Assembly: GCA_902496945.1 (NCBI GenBank)
Contig: CABVDE010000003.1
Span: 14,833 to 78,832, forward strand
Source of the DNA: an uncultured Collinsella sp.
Lineage (GTDB): Bacteria > Actinomycetota > Coriobacteriia > Coriobacteriales > Coriobacteriaceae
Length of the DNA stretch: 64,000 bases
Reading direction: 5' to 3'
Of the stretch, positions 32,071-40,447 are shown in pieces. The notes beneath the pieces are model-generated. The model was given only the letters and a program-made list of their open reading frames with translations. It was not told the DNA's origin and did not search any database. The translations under genes and the position numbers were made by a program. Every line of letters begins with the position of its first letter. The first letter of the stretch is position 1.

Positions 32071-33150
32071 ATGGCAAACAAGCTCTCTGTCGCATTTATC
32101 GGCACCGGAATCATGGGTGCTCCCATCGCCGGCCACATTCTGGACGCCGGCTACCCCGTCACGGTCAACAACCGCACCAAGTCCAAGGCCGCCGCACTCA
32201 TCGAGCGCGGTGCCGTCTGGGCCGATACGCCGGCCGACGCCGTGGCGAACGCCGATGTCGTCTTTACCATGGTAGGCTATCCCTCCGAGGTCGAGGAGCT
32301 CTACCTGGCGGGCGACGGCCTGCTGGCCTGCACCAAGCCCGGTACGGTCCTGATCGACCTTACCACGAGCTCGCCCGAGCTGGCGCGCGACATAGCCGAA
32401 GCCGCCCAGGTTTCCGGCCGCATGGCGTTTGACTGCCCCGTCACCGGCGGCGAGTCGGGCGCGATCGCCGGCACGCTCACGGCCATTGTGGGTGCCACCG
32501 AAAACGACATTGCCCCGGTCCGCGACATCCTTGCCACCTTTGCGGCCAACATCTGCTGCTTCGATGGGGCCGGCAAGGGCCAGGCCGCCAAGCTCGCCAA
32601 CCAGGTGTCGCTGGGCGCCTGTATGGTCGGCATGGCCGATGCCATGGCATTTGCCGAGCTGAGCGACCTTGATCTGGAAAAGACCCGCGAGATGATCCTG
32701 GGCGGTACCGGCAAGTCCGGCGCCATGGAGAGCCTGGCGCCCAAGGCGCTCGACGGCGACTACAAGCCCGGCTTTATGGTCGAGCACTTCATTAAGGACC
32801 TGCGCCTGGCGCTCGCCTACGCCGACGACCGCGAGCTCGCGCTGCCCGGTGCCGACGTGGCCTTTACGCTCTACGACATGCTCGACGCCATCGGTGGCGC
32901 TAAGCTGGGCACGCAGGCCATCACGGTGCTCTACAAGGAGGAGGCCGACGCCATCGCCGCCGGTCTGGACTGGTCGCAGTATCGCCCCGAGGAGCACGGT
33001 GCCCACGAGGACGGCTGCGGTTGCGGCGAGCACGGCGACGACCACGAGTGCGGTTGTGGCCACCACCACGGCGAGGACCACGAGTGCTGCGGCGGCCACG
33101 GCCACGATGACGGCCACGAGTGCTGCTGCGGCCACCATCACGAGGAGTAG
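32071..33150 (+). CDS. NAD(P)-dependent beta-hydroxyacid dehydrogenase with Cys/His-rich metal-binding tail
   Basis: Residues 1-300 are a complete 3-hydroxyisobutyrate / 2-hydroxy-3-oxopropionate dehydrogenase. It has the Rossmann motif IGTGIMGAPIAGHILDAG (residues 10-27), the substrate motif DCPVTGGESGAIAGTLTAIVG, catalytic Lys in GKGQAAKLANQ and the C-terminal FMVEHFIKDLRLAL. Family members are about 290-300 aa. The last 51 residues (about 309-359) are an added tail with 14 His, 9 Cys and many Asp/Glu in a repeated pattern (DHEC-CGHHH). This looks built to bind metals such as nickel, zinc or copper. The next small gene starts 6 bp after the stop. Confidence 0.88.
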   Translation: MANKLSVAFIGTGIMGAPIAGHILDAGYPVTVNNRTKSKAAALIERGAVWADTPADAVANADVVFTMVGYPSEVEELYLAGDGLLACTKPGTVLIDLTTSSPELARDIAEAAQVSGRMAFDCPVTGGESGAIAGTLTAIVGATENDIAPVRDILATFAANICCFDGAGKGQAAKLANQVSLGACMVGMADAMAFAELSDLDLEKTREMILGGTGKSGAMESLAPKALDGDYKPGFMVEHFIKDLRLALAYADDRELALPGADVAFTLYDMLDAIGGAKLGTQAITVLYKEEADAIAAGLDWSQYRPEEHGAHEDGCGCGEHGDDHECGCGHHHGEDHECCGGHGHDDGHECCCGHHHEE

Positions 33151-33155
33151 TGCCC

Positions 33156-33584
33156 ATGAGCTGGACGTTCGTGGTGCTCGCGCTGGTACTCTTTATCTTT
33201 GCGATTTACATTGGCTTCTTGTGCGGCCAGTGGGCTTGCGAAAAGCGCGTCATCACCAAGCGTGACTACTGGATCGCCAACTTTGCGGGCGCGGCGGCAG
33301 TCGTCCTGCTGACCTGGGTGTTCTCGCTGTTCCCGCTGGTGCAGTTTGCGCCGATCGGCTGGCTCGGCGGCTTTATCGCCGGCCTTAAGATGAGCTTTGG
33401 CGAGTCCGTTGGCCCGTGGCGCAAGCACGACGAGGTCTTTAACGTCAACAAGGCCCATCGCGCCGCCGCCGAGGCGGGCGACGCCGAGGAGCGCCGCCGC
33501 GCACGTCGCAATGGCGCTGCCGACCGACAGCTCATCTCGGTCACCGATGACAGCAAGGGTGCTGGCAAGCACGCTAAGAAATAG
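33156..33584 (+). CDS. Small membrane protein, unknown function
   Basis: A 142-aa protein with two membrane helices (SWTFVVLALVLFIFAIYIGFLCG, residues 2-24; and FAGAAAVVLLTWVFSLFPLVQFAPIGWLGGFIAGL, about 46-80). A charged Arg/Ala/Glu-rich cytoplasmic tail follows. The start is the ATG at 33156, whose GAGGAG lies in the last codons of the dehydrogenase gene, so the two are coupled. The next gene begins 16 bp downstream. I do not recognise the family. Confidence 0.75.
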   Translation: MSWTFVVLALVLFIFAIYIGFLCGQWACEKRVITKRDYWIANFAGAAAVVLLTWVFSLFPLVQFAPIGWLGGFIAGLKMSFGESVGPWRKHDEVFNVNKAHRAAAEAGDAEERRRARRNGAADRQLISVTDDSKGAGKHAKK

Positions 33585-33599
33585 TAAGAAGAGGTAACT

Positions 33600-34298
33600 A
33601 TGGCAGAAAACAAAGACGAACAGCTCACCGACGAGGAGCTGGCGCAGCTTCAGTTGGCAGAGGAGAACGAGAACGCCGTCGATCGCCTGGTCCAGGAGCT
33701 CGGCTGCCCCACGCGCCGCATCCGCCAGTTTGCCGCCCGTGTGCTGCACCTGCTCGCCGAGCGCGATCCTCAGCGTGTCGTGCCCTGCGTGCCCGCGCTG
33801 ATCGAGGCGCTCGACCGCCCCGAGGCTCAGACCCGCTGGGAGGCCCTCGATGCCCTGGCGGCGCTCGCCACCACTTGCCCCGAGCAGATGGGCGATGCCT
33901 TTGAGGGTGCCGAGACCGCGCTGTTCGATGAGATTTCCTCCACGCTGCGCTACGCCGCCTTCCGCCTGCTGTGCGTATGGGGCGCCACGAGCGTCGATCG
34001 TTCGCGCGAGGCTTGGCCCATCCTGGACGAGGCCATCCAGTGCTACCACGGCGATCTTGAGTATCGTGACATGCTCGGCTGCCTGTACGAGTTTGGCCAG
34101 GGCGAGATTGACGCCGAGATTGCCGAGAAGCTCGCGCTGCGCCTTAAGTTCGACGCCGAGAACGGCAAGGGCAGCTATCTCAAGGCCCGTTCGAGCGAGA
34201 TTTGCGAAATGCTTGTTAAACGTTTCGGCCTGGATCTCTCCAAAAAGAAGAAGCGTGCTAGCGTTAAAGAATCTGACGACGCCGAAGACGAGGAGTAA
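33600..34298 (+). CDS. HEAT-repeat-like helical protein
   Basis: A 232-aa soluble, helix-rich protein. The middle contains at least two HEAT-like helical pairs (RIRQFAARVLHLLAERDPQRVVPCVPALIEAL and QTRWEALDALAALATTCPEQM, about residues 41-100). The C-terminus is charged (KKKKRASVKESDDAEDEE). HEAT proteins act as scaffolds; no enzymatic motif is visible. It is in a tight gene string with the dehydrogenase, the small membrane protein and the isocitrate dehydrogenase gene, whose start is 7 bp away. Confidence 0.75.
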   Translation: MAENKDEQLTDEELAQLQLAEENENAVDRLVQELGCPTRRIRQFAARVLHLLAERDPQRVVPCVPALIEALDRPEAQTRWEALDALAALATTCPEQMGDAFEGAETALFDEISSTLRYAAFRLLCVWGATSVDRSREAWPILDEAIQCYHGDLEYRDMLGCLYEFGQGEIDAEIAEKLALRLKFDAENGKGSYLKARSSEICEMLVKRFGLDLSKKKKRASVKESDDAEDEE

Positions 34299-34304
34299 CA
34301 GATT

Positions 34305-35390
34305 ATGGCGCACGATGTAGTCCTGATTCCCGGTGACGGTATCGGTCCCGAGATCACCCAGGCCATGCGCCGCGTGGTCGAGGCCACCGGTGTCCAGATC
34401 GACTGGAACGTCCAGGAGGCCGGTGCCGGCGTCATGGACGAGTTTGGTACACCGCTGCCCCAGCACGTGCTCGATGCGGTCGCCGAGACCAAGGTTGCCA
34501 TCAAGGGCCCTATCACCACGCCGGTCGGCACGGGCTTCCGCAGCGTCAACGTCGCCCTGCGCAAGCATTTTGACCTGTACGCCTGCGTGCGCCCCTGCCT
34601 GTCGCAGCCGGGCGACGGCTCTCGCTTCCGCGACGTCGACCTGGTCATCGTGCGCGAGAACACCGAGGACCTCTACGCCGGCATCGAGTTCGACGAGGGC
34701 ACTGCCGAGGTCGAGGAGCTTTCGCAGCTTGTCGAGCGCTCGGGTCAGAAGACTTTCGCCGCCGATTCCGCTATCTCGATCAAGCCGATCTCCATCGCCA
34801 AGAGCCGCCGCATTGTGGAGTATGCCTTTGAGTATGCCCGCCGCTGTGGCCGCAAAAAGGTGACGGCCGTGCACAAGGCCAACATCATGAAGGCGACCGA
34901 CGGCCTGTTCCTGCGCGTCGCGCGCGAGGTTGCCGCAAACTACCCCGATATCGAGTTCAACGACAAGATCGTCGACGCCACCTGCATGGGCCTGGTCCAG
35001 AACCCCAACGACTTCGATGTCCTGGTGCTGCCCAACCTGTACGGCGACATCGTGAGTGATCTGTGCGCCGGCCTGGTAGGCGGCCTGGGTATGGCCCCCG
35101 GTTCCAACATCGGTGCCGACTGCGCCATCTTTGAGGCAACGCACGGCTCCGCGCCCGATATCGCGGGCCATGATATCGCCAACCCCACGGCCGAGATCCT
35201 CTCTTCTGCGATGATGCTCGATCACCTGGGCGAGAACGACGCGGCCAACCGCATTCGCGCGGCCGTCTCTGCCACGCTCGACGAGGGCGAGCAGGTTACC
35301 GGTGATGTGCGTCGTGCCCAGACCGGTTCCGTCGAGGGTGCGGTGGGTACGCAGGCCTTTGCGGATGCCGTTATCGCGCACCTGGCCTAA
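34305..35390 (+). CDS. icd: NAD-dependent isocitrate dehydrogenase-type decarboxylating dehydrogenase
   Basis: A 361-aa member of the isocitrate/isopropylmalate dehydrogenase family. It has LIPGDGIGPEITQAM, the phosphate loop NVALRKHFDLYACVRPC, IVRENTEDLYAGIEF, VHKANIMKATDGLFL, DATCMGLVQNPNDFDVLVLPNLYGDIVSD and FEATHGSAPDIAGHDIANPTA. NVALRK-FDLYACVRP favours isocitrate (or homoisocitrate) over isopropylmalate. The length fits the short NAD-dependent type. It converts isocitrate to 2-oxoglutarate for glutamate synthesis. No aconitase or citrate synthase gene is in the window. Confidence 0.88.
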   Translation: MAHDVVLIPGDGIGPEITQAMRRVVEATGVQIDWNVQEAGAGVMDEFGTPLPQHVLDAVAETKVAIKGPITTPVGTGFRSVNVALRKHFDLYACVRPCLSQPGDGSRFRDVDLVIVRENTEDLYAGIEFDEGTAEVEELSQLVERSGQKTFAADSAISIKPISIAKSRRIVEYAFEYARRCGRKKVTAVHKANIMKATDGLFLRVAREVAANYPDIEFNDKIVDATCMGLVQNPNDFDVLVLPNLYGDIVSDLCAGLVGGLGMAPGSNIGADCAIFEATHGSAPDIAGHDIANPTAEILSSAMMLDHLGENDAANRIRAAVSATLDEGEQVTGDVRRAQTGSVEGAVGTQAFADAVIAHLA

Positions 35391-35449
35391 GGTATGCGCG
35401 CTGCAAACGCCTAAATTGTACTTAAGTGTTTGCGTATAACCTAAGAATC

Positions 35450-35483
35450 AATACGCCCGGCGCTCCGTCGGGCGTATTCTATT
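35450..35483 (+). terminator. Terminator-like hairpin after icd
   Basis: AATACGCCCG (35450-35459) pairs with CGGGCGTATT (35469-35478), followed by CTATT. The T-run is weak. Confidence 0.65.
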
Positions 35484-35516
35484 AGGGACTATGTTTCCTA
35501 ACAAGGAGTAACTGAT

Positions 35517-36611
35517 ATGGGTCTGATTCAAAAGAAGGACGAGAAGGACGAGATCGACGGCATCCAGATCATCGAGCGCGGCGAAGGTCCCGACGGTGAC
35601 GAGGAAGAGAAGATCGACCTGGTCGCCGGCACGTCCGCCGAGCACATCGCTGCCGGTACGACTGCCGAGGAGGAAGACGCCCGTCTGGAGGCTCAGATTG
35701 CCACAGACGCCGCCGACGATAACCTGATGCCCGACCCGCAGGGCGAGGACGATGATATCCTGGGCTCCGACGAGGACGACCACGCATCCAAGCACAAGAA
35801 GACGATGATCGCCGTCTTTGTGGTTGCCGTCGTGATTGCTGCCGTGGTCGGCTTCTTTATCGGTAACGGTGGCTTTGGCGCCAAGGGCATTGGCTCGTCG
35901 ACCCTGACCGAGGACCAGCTCGGCTCGACCGTGGCAAGCTATAGCTACAACGGCAAGAAGAGCGACATCACCGCGCGCGAGGCCATCGAGAGCCAGTACA
36001 GCCTCGATACCGTCAAGGATAGCGATGGCAACTACACCGCCCCTTCCGCCGACGTCATCCTTTCCTACGTCCGTAACAAGATCCTGCTCGACGCTGCCGA
36101 GGACGAGGGCATTACCGTCTCCTCCAAGGAGATGAAGCAGTACGCCGAGAATTCCATCGGCACTTCGGACTACGACACCATGGCCAAGCAGTATGGCGTG
36201 TCCAAGGACCAGGCCAAGCAGATTGTCCGTCAGTCCGCGACGCTGCAGAAGCTCTATAAGAAGAAGGTGGGCGACAGCTCCGCAAGCATGCCGACCGCTC
36301 CGACCGAGCCTTCCGATGGCAACGAGGACACCGCGAGCAAGGATTACGCCGACTACATCATCAACCTTGCCGGCGATGAGTGGGATAGCTCGAAGGGCAC
36401 TTGGAAGGACGAGGACAGCACCTACGCCAAGGCCTTTGCCGACGATGCCTTTACCGCCGATAGCGCTACCTACAAGCAGGCCATGACCGCCTATTACACC
36501 GCCTATCAGCAGTATTCCTCGCAGGCTTCGAGCGCCAGCTCCAAGTGGACCGAGTATGCCAACAGCCTGTACGCCAAGGCCAACATCAGTATCTACGGCC
36601 TGTTTGCGTAA
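35517..36611 (+). CDS. Membrane-anchored SurA-like protein, unknown function
   Basis: A 364-aa protein with an acidic, disordered cytoplasmic N-terminus (residues 1-93), one membrane helix (TMIAVFVVAVVIAAVVGFFIG, about 95-115) and an extracytoplasmic domain. The outer domain (EAIESQYSLDTVKDS, SYVRNKILLDAAEDEGITVSSKEMKQYAENSIG, YGVSKDQAKQIVRQSATLQKLYKKKV) resembles the SurA/PrsA chaperone N-terminal helices. No PPIase domain is evident. A Ser/Ala/Thr-rich C-terminus follows. It has AAGGAG before the ATG and its own terminator. A folding or peptidoglycan-related role is possible but unproven. Confidence 0.72.
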   Translation: MGLIQKKDEKDEIDGIQIIERGEGPDGDEEEKIDLVAGTSAEHIAAGTTAEEEDARLEAQIATDAADDNLMPDPQGEDDDILGSDEDDHASKHKKTMIAVFVVAVVIAAVVGFFIGNGGFGAKGIGSSTLTEDQLGSTVASYSYNGKKSDITAREAIESQYSLDTVKDSDGNYTAPSADVILSYVRNKILLDAAEDEGITVSSKEMKQYAENSIGTSDYDTMAKQYGVSKDQAKQIVRQSATLQKLYKKKVGDSSASMPTAPTEPSDGNEDTASKDYADYIINLAGDEWDSSKGTWKDEDSTYAKAFADDAFTADSATYKQAMTAYYTAYQQYSSQASSASSKWTEYANSLYAKANISIYGLFA

Positions 36612-36653
36612 AGGTTGACGCGGCGTTACCGAGCACCCCGTCGATTAACTTAT

Positions 36654-36691
36654 AAGCCCGCCAGAACGGACATCGTTCTGGCGGGCTTTTT
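36654..36691 (+). terminator. Intrinsic terminator
   Basis: AAGCCCGCCAGAACG (36654-36668) pairs perfectly with CGTTCTGGCGGGCTT (36674-36688), followed by a T-run. Confidence 0.93.
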
Positions 36692-36725
36692 ACGTTGCGG
36701 GTATCGGTGGCTTGTTAATTGAAAA

Positions 36726-36962
36726 TCATTCTTTAAGCCCAAAGAGGCCATCGGCTTCATCATCAGGTATATATTCCAGGACATCGCCCGGTTGGCAGTC
36801 GAGTGCTCGGCATATCGCGTCTAAAGTTGAAAAACGCACGGCAGATACCTTGCCCGTCTTGATGCGCGACATATTGACCTGGGAGATGCCCACGCGTTCT
36901 GCAAGTTCTTTGGATGAGATCTTGCGTTCGGCAAGCATGCGGTCGAGCCGCAGAATAATCAT
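36726..36962 (-). CDS. Small XRE-family transcriptional regulator
   Basis: A 78-aa Cro/C1-type helix-turn-helix protein: MIILRLDRMLAERKISSKELAERVGISQVNMSRIKTGKVSAVRFSTLDAICRALDCQPGDVLEY. It is the second gene of a two-gene minus-strand unit, 9 bp after the membrane protein gene. Such a small XRE regulator next to a DUF2975-type membrane protein is a recurring pair, and the regulator may control the pair. Confidence 0.9.
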   Translation of the reverse strand: MIILRLDRMLAERKISSKELAERVGISQVNMSRIKTGKVSAVRFSTLDAICRALDCQPGDVLEYIPDDEADGLFGLKE

Positions 36963-36971
36963 GGATTCCCC

Positions 36972-37610
36972 CTAGAGCAACTCGTCATCTTGTTTTTGCA
37001 GGATACATCCGTAGCGGAAGACGCTTGCAATCAGGCTAATAATCAGGCCTGCAAAGACCATAGAGGGCTCGAAAAGCTGGCCGGCGAACGCATCAGTAAA
37101 GCGGCCGCCAAATCCTGAGAGCATCAATCCCGTGACCGTAGCGCTAAGAAGCCTCACGGCAACGCCGCCGATAAGAAACAAATGTCCTATTCGACGAAGC
37201 ATGTAGTTGCATCCAAGGTCAAAAGGCCTGCCGGCTTTTTCAATGTTGGAGAATAGGCTGCACACGCTGAGCGCGATGGCAAGTGCGAGGCATGTCATCA
37301 AGAGACTCCCCAGGGCAGTGTGACCGTCGTGCGCGACGAGCATAAGCGGGGCCTGCTTATTGGTGCCGACGAGAGCGAGGCACGGTCCTTCGCCGGCATT
37401 AAGCTCTATGGATTGGAGACACAAGCCTTGGGAGAGGTCGGGTAATATCAGCAGAAGGTCAATCGCAATGACTGCGAAGAGTCCCAGAGCGAGCAGCGCG
37501 GTAATGCAGATTGTGGCCCATTTGCAGATGCAGGCGAGCTTCCTCAGCTCGGCTATTGTCTGTTCGCGGCTGATGGTTTCATTCGATATAGATGCGTTTC
37601 GATGGACCAT
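36972..37610 (-). CDS. DUF2975-like four-helix membrane protein
   Basis: A 212-aa protein with four predicted membrane helices, at about residues 30-52 (TICITALLALGLFAVIAIDLLLILP), 100-122, 145-165 and 180-200. The conserved-looking SLFSNIEKAGRPFDLGCNYMLRRIGHLFLIGG and the C-terminal VFRYGCILQKQDDELL match the DUF2975 pattern. The start is the ATG at 37610 with GGAGGGG upstream; the ATG at 37649 lacks one. Function unknown; paired with the XRE regulator. Confidence 0.78.
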   Translation of the reverse strand: MVHRNASISNETISREQTIAELRKLACICKWATICITALLALGLFAVIAIDLLLILPDLSQGLCLQSIELNAGEGPCLALVGTNKQAPLMLVAHDGHTALGSLLMTCLALAIALSVCSLFSNIEKAGRPFDLGCNYMLRRIGHLFLIGGVAVRLLSATVTGLMLSGFGGRFTDAFAGQLFEPSMVFAGLIISLIASVFRYGCILQKQDDELL

Positions 37611-37698
37611 AACCCCTCCAATCGGCGTTTTGGATGATACTTGCATCATATCAGAATTAACGATAAACGATAAATAATTACGGATAGTGACTAAGTAA

Positions 37699-38126
37699 TG
37701 ATTGAAAACGATTAGCGTGAGCTATTAGCTCATTTTGGATGCCGGAGTTTGGTGCGCGGGGGATGAGGACAAATGCCAAAACTTCCCGCGATCGCGCAAG
37801 CGCTCCATCGTGTTCCCTAATTCATATGGATAGACAACTGTAAACGATTGCAATTCTCCGGTGAATGGTCGAAAACTACCGTTCACCGATAATCTCGAAA
37901 CTGGTGCTAACTGGTATTAAGTCAAAAAGACCAATTCACAAACCTCCATAATGACCTGCATTTTTTCCACATGCGATTTAAAGCCACCCTGTGTTGTTTA
38001 TTCCGTCGAAACAATGTCGATCGGGTAGTCGAACATTTCAAAACGGTTTCAAAACCGCAGGTAGAAGTGTTAACAAGCGGTGAACGGTCGAAATATCACC
38101 GTTAGCGGTGCAAAAACGTTTTACCG
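37699..38126. promoter_or_regulatory. AT-rich regulatory region with repeated ACCGTTCACCG-type sites and a CRE-like site
   Basis: About 700 bp (37611-38312) hold no gene. TGTAAACGATTGCA (37839-37852) closely fits the catabolite-responsive-element pattern. CGGTGAATGGT (37859-37869) and ACCGTTCACCG (37878-37888) form an inverted pair. CGGTGAACGGT (38078-38088) is followed by ACCGTTAGCGGTG (from 38098). AAAACGGTTTC (about 38040) and AAAACGTTTT (38113-38122) are related sequences. The same 11-mer occurs upstream of other PTS genes here. The cognate regulator is unknown; a LacI-type protein is a reasonable guess. Confidence 0.6.
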
Positions 38127-38157
38127 TATGAATCAACGAGAGCGAGCTCTTCTGTGG

Positions 38158-38196
38158 TGATATAGTGACAACAACACGACACGTGGTTACTACCAG
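38158..38196 (+). promoter_or_regulatory. Extended -10 promoter and GntR operator of the mannose-family PTS operon
   Basis: TGATATAGT (38158-38166) is an extended -10 box without a clear -35. GTGGTTACTACCAG (38183-38196) follows just downstream of the expected start. The same CTGGT-TACT-ACCAG palindrome lies upstream of agaS at 42476-42489. The sites bracket the GntR gene at 41705, the likely repressor. Confidence 0.65.
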
Positions 38197-38312
38197 TTGA
38201 GAGACCACAGGTCTTCGAGAAACGCTTACCAAGAAGCTTTAAGGGCGAGCGCCCGCTGGCTTCCAAAAATTATCGGACTCAGATCGCACACGCCTTCGGA
38301 AGGGAAATTTGA

Positions 38313-38756
38313 ATGGTTGGCTTTATTCTTACCGGTCATGGACAGTTTGCACCCGGCCTCGCAAGCGCTATCGCTATGGTTGCCGGCGACCAACCCGCTT
38401 TTACCGTCGTTCCTTTCGAGGGTGACCAGGCTGCTTCCTATGGTGAGGATCTCCGCGCCGCTATCACCGCCATGCGCGAGGAGTGCGATGGCGTACTCGT
38501 CTTTACCGACCTGCTTGGCGGCACCCCGTTCAACCAGTCGATGATGATTGCCCAGGATGTCGACAACGTCGAGATCCTGACTGGCACTAACCTTCCCATG
38601 GTTATTGAGCTCCTGTTCCTCCGCGGCAACGCCACGCTTGCCGAGCTTGGCGAGCAGGCCGTGACCGTTGGCCAGACGGGCATCACCGCCCAGACGGTCG
38701 CCTCCGTCGCTGGTGCCGAGGAAGAGGATATCTTCGGCGACGAGGACGGCATCTAA
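38313..38756 (+). CDS. PTS EIIA component, mannose family
   Basis: A 147-aa cytoplasmic phosphocarrier. MVGFILTGHGQFAPGLASA contains the phosphorylated His9, and DGVLVFTDLLGGTPFNQS is the second family signature. It accepts phosphate from HPr and passes it to EIIB. First gene of a five-gene operon (IIA, YajC, IIB, IIC, IID); the stop overlaps the yajC start. The AgaS and NagA genes downstream suggest N-acetylgalactosamine or a similar amino sugar as substrate. Confidence 0.92.
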   Translation: MVGFILTGHGQFAPGLASAIAMVAGDQPAFTVVPFEGDQAASYGEDLRAAITAMREECDGVLVFTDLLGGTPFNQSMMIAQDVDNVEILTGTNLPMVIELLFLRGNATLAELGEQAVTVGQTGITAQTVASVAGAEEEDIFGDEDGI

Positions 38757-39037
38757 TGGCCGATTTCGGAGCCAGCGTCCTAAGCTCCTCGGTCGCTCTT
38801 TTGGGCCTGCTTGTCATCATGGGTGTTATTTACACTATCTGGTCTCAGATCAACATGAAGAAGAAGCAGAAGTACTTCAAGGAGCTGCACACGGAGCTCA
38901 GATCGGGTCAGGAGGTTCTTTTCGCCGGCGGTATCTACGGAACCGTCAAAGGCATTGAAGGCGAGAAGGTCCAGATCAAAGTCCGATCCGGAGCCGTCGT
39001 AGATGTTTCGCGTTACGCGATTCAGGAGATCAAGTAA
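38756..39037 (+). CDS. yajC: YajC-like small membrane protein inside the PTS operon
   Basis: A 93-aa protein with one N-terminal membrane helix (SVALLGLLVIMGVIYTIWSQI) followed by MKKKQKYFKELHTELRSGQEVLFAGGIYGTVKGIEGEKVQIKVRSGAVVDVSRYAIQEI, the YajC pattern. The classical role is as an accessory of the SecDF translocon, but this copy lies between PTS genes. A yajC-like gene is also known in mannose-family PTS operons of streptococci, so a PTS-linked paralogue is likely. It overlaps the IIA gene by one base. Confidence 0.85.
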   Translation: MADFGASVLSSSVALLGLLVIMGVIYTIWSQINMKKKQKYFKELHTELRSGQEVLFAGGIYGTVKGIEGEKVQIKVRSGAVVDVSRYAIQEIK

Positions 39038-39073
39038 CTGTCGTCAGCAAATAACGAAAGGAAGATGATCAAC

Positions 39074-39556
39074 ATGGCAGAACCCAACATTCTTCTTACC
39101 CGCATCGATAACCGATTGGTTCATGGTCAGGTTGCAACCCAGTGGAACTCCACTCTGGGCTCCAACCTCATCCTCGTCGCCAACGACGACGTGGCGACCA
39201 ACACCATGCGACAGAACCTCATGAAGATGGCCGCTCCCGCCGGCGTCGCTACGCGTTTCTTCTCCCTGCAGAAGACCATCGACGTCATTGGTAAGGCGAG
39301 CCCGCGCCAGAAGATCTTCATCGTGGCCGAAACACCGGAAGACGTGCTTACGCTCGTCAAAGGCGGTGTGCCTATAAAGAAGGTAAACATCGGCAACATG
39401 CACATGTCGGAAGGAAAACGCCAAGTCGCCACCTCCGTCGCAGTAAACGACGAGGATGTCGCTGCGTTTAAAGAGCTGCAGGAATTGGGGGTGGAGTTGG
39501 AGATCAGGCGCGTTCCGAGCACGCCTGTTGAGGACACGAGCAAGCTCTTCTCGTAA
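39074..39556 (+). CDS. PTS EIIB component, mannose family
   Basis: A 160-aa EIIB. The active site is LLTRIDNRLVHGQVATQW, with His17 as phosphate acceptor. GGVPIKKVNIGNMHMSEGKRQ is the second conserved block. The start is taken as ATG 39074, 9 bp from AAAGGAAG; ATG 39065 is too close to it. A paralogue with Tyr in place of His17 lies at 48795. Confidence 0.92.
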   Translation: MAEPNILLTRIDNRLVHGQVATQWNSTLGSNLILVANDDVATNTMRQNLMKMAAPAGVATRFFSLQKTIDVIGKASPRQKIFIVAETPEDVLTLVKGGVPIKKVNIGNMHMSEGKRQVATSVAVNDEDVAAFKELQELGVELEIRRVPSTPVEDTSKLFS

Positions 39557-39646
39557 TCCTCATGATCCACGTTGTCAGGAGTGAAACCCTGACATTCTGT
39601 ACGTGATATCAAAAGTGCGTACATACATTTTGAAAGGAGGAGCAAG

Positions 39647-40447
39647 ATGGAATACTCGATCATCCAGGTCGCTCTGGTCTTCGTCGTCACGTTCATCGCG
39701 GCAATCGACCAGTTCAACTTCCTCGAGTCTCTCTATCAGCCCATCGTCACCGGCGCCGTCATCGGTCTTATCCTTGGCGACCTCAACACCGGTCTTCTCG
39801 TGGGTGGTACCTATCAGCTCATGACGATCGGCAACATGCCGATCGGAGGCGCTCAGCCGCCTAACGCCGTCATCGGCGGCATCATGGCAGCCGTTCTCGC
39901 TATTGCTACGGGCCTCGAGCCCAACGCGGCAGTCGGCCTTGCCATTCCGTTCGCTCTGCTTGGTCAGCTCGGCGTTACCCTGGTCTTCACGCTTATGTCG
40001 CCGCTCATGTCCTCCGCGGACAATATGGCTCACAACGCTGACACCAAGGGTATCGAGCGTCTGAACTACTTCGCCATGGCTCTGCTCGGCCTGATCTTCG
40101 CTGTCGTCGTCACCCTGTTCTTCATCGCTGGCGCTACTATCGGCCAGACCATCGCTTCCGCCATCCCGACTTGGCTGCAGACCGGTCTGTCCGCTGCAGG
40201 CGGCATGATGCGCTTCGTCGGCTTCGCCGTCCTGCTCAAGGTTATGATGAACCGCGATATGTGGGGCTTCTTCCTCATGGGCTTTGGCCTCGCGCTCATC
40301 ACCGTTGCCAACGATTCTCTGGCAACCCCTGCCCTGCTCATCCTCGCTCTCATCGGCTTCGGCATTGCTTTCTGGGACTTCCAGCAGCAGACCGAGCTGA
40401 AGGGTGCAGCTGTTTCTGACGGAGGTGACTTCGAAGATGGCATCTAA
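39647..40447 (+). CDS. PTS EIIC component, mannose/sorbose family
   Basis: A 266-aa membrane permease subunit. It has FVVTFIAAIDQFNFLESLYQPIVTGAVIGLILGDLNTGLLVGGTYQLMTIGNMPIGGAQPPNAVIGGIMA, the family signature. Several helices follow to residue 250. It forms the sugar channel with EIID. The ribosome-binding site AAAGGAGG is strong. The EIID start lies inside its last codons. Confidence 0.92.
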   Translation: MEYSIIQVALVFVVTFIAAIDQFNFLESLYQPIVTGAVIGLILGDLNTGLLVGGTYQLMTIGNMPIGGAQPPNAVIGGIMAAVLAIATGLEPNAAVGLAIPFALLGQLGVTLVFTLMSPLMSSADNMAHNADTKGIERLNYFAMALLGLIFAVVVTLFFIAGATIGQTIASAIPTWLQTGLSAAGGMMRFVGFAVLLKVMMNRDMWGFFLMGFGLALITVANDSLATPALLILALIGFGIAFWDFQQQTELKGAAVSDGGDFEDGI

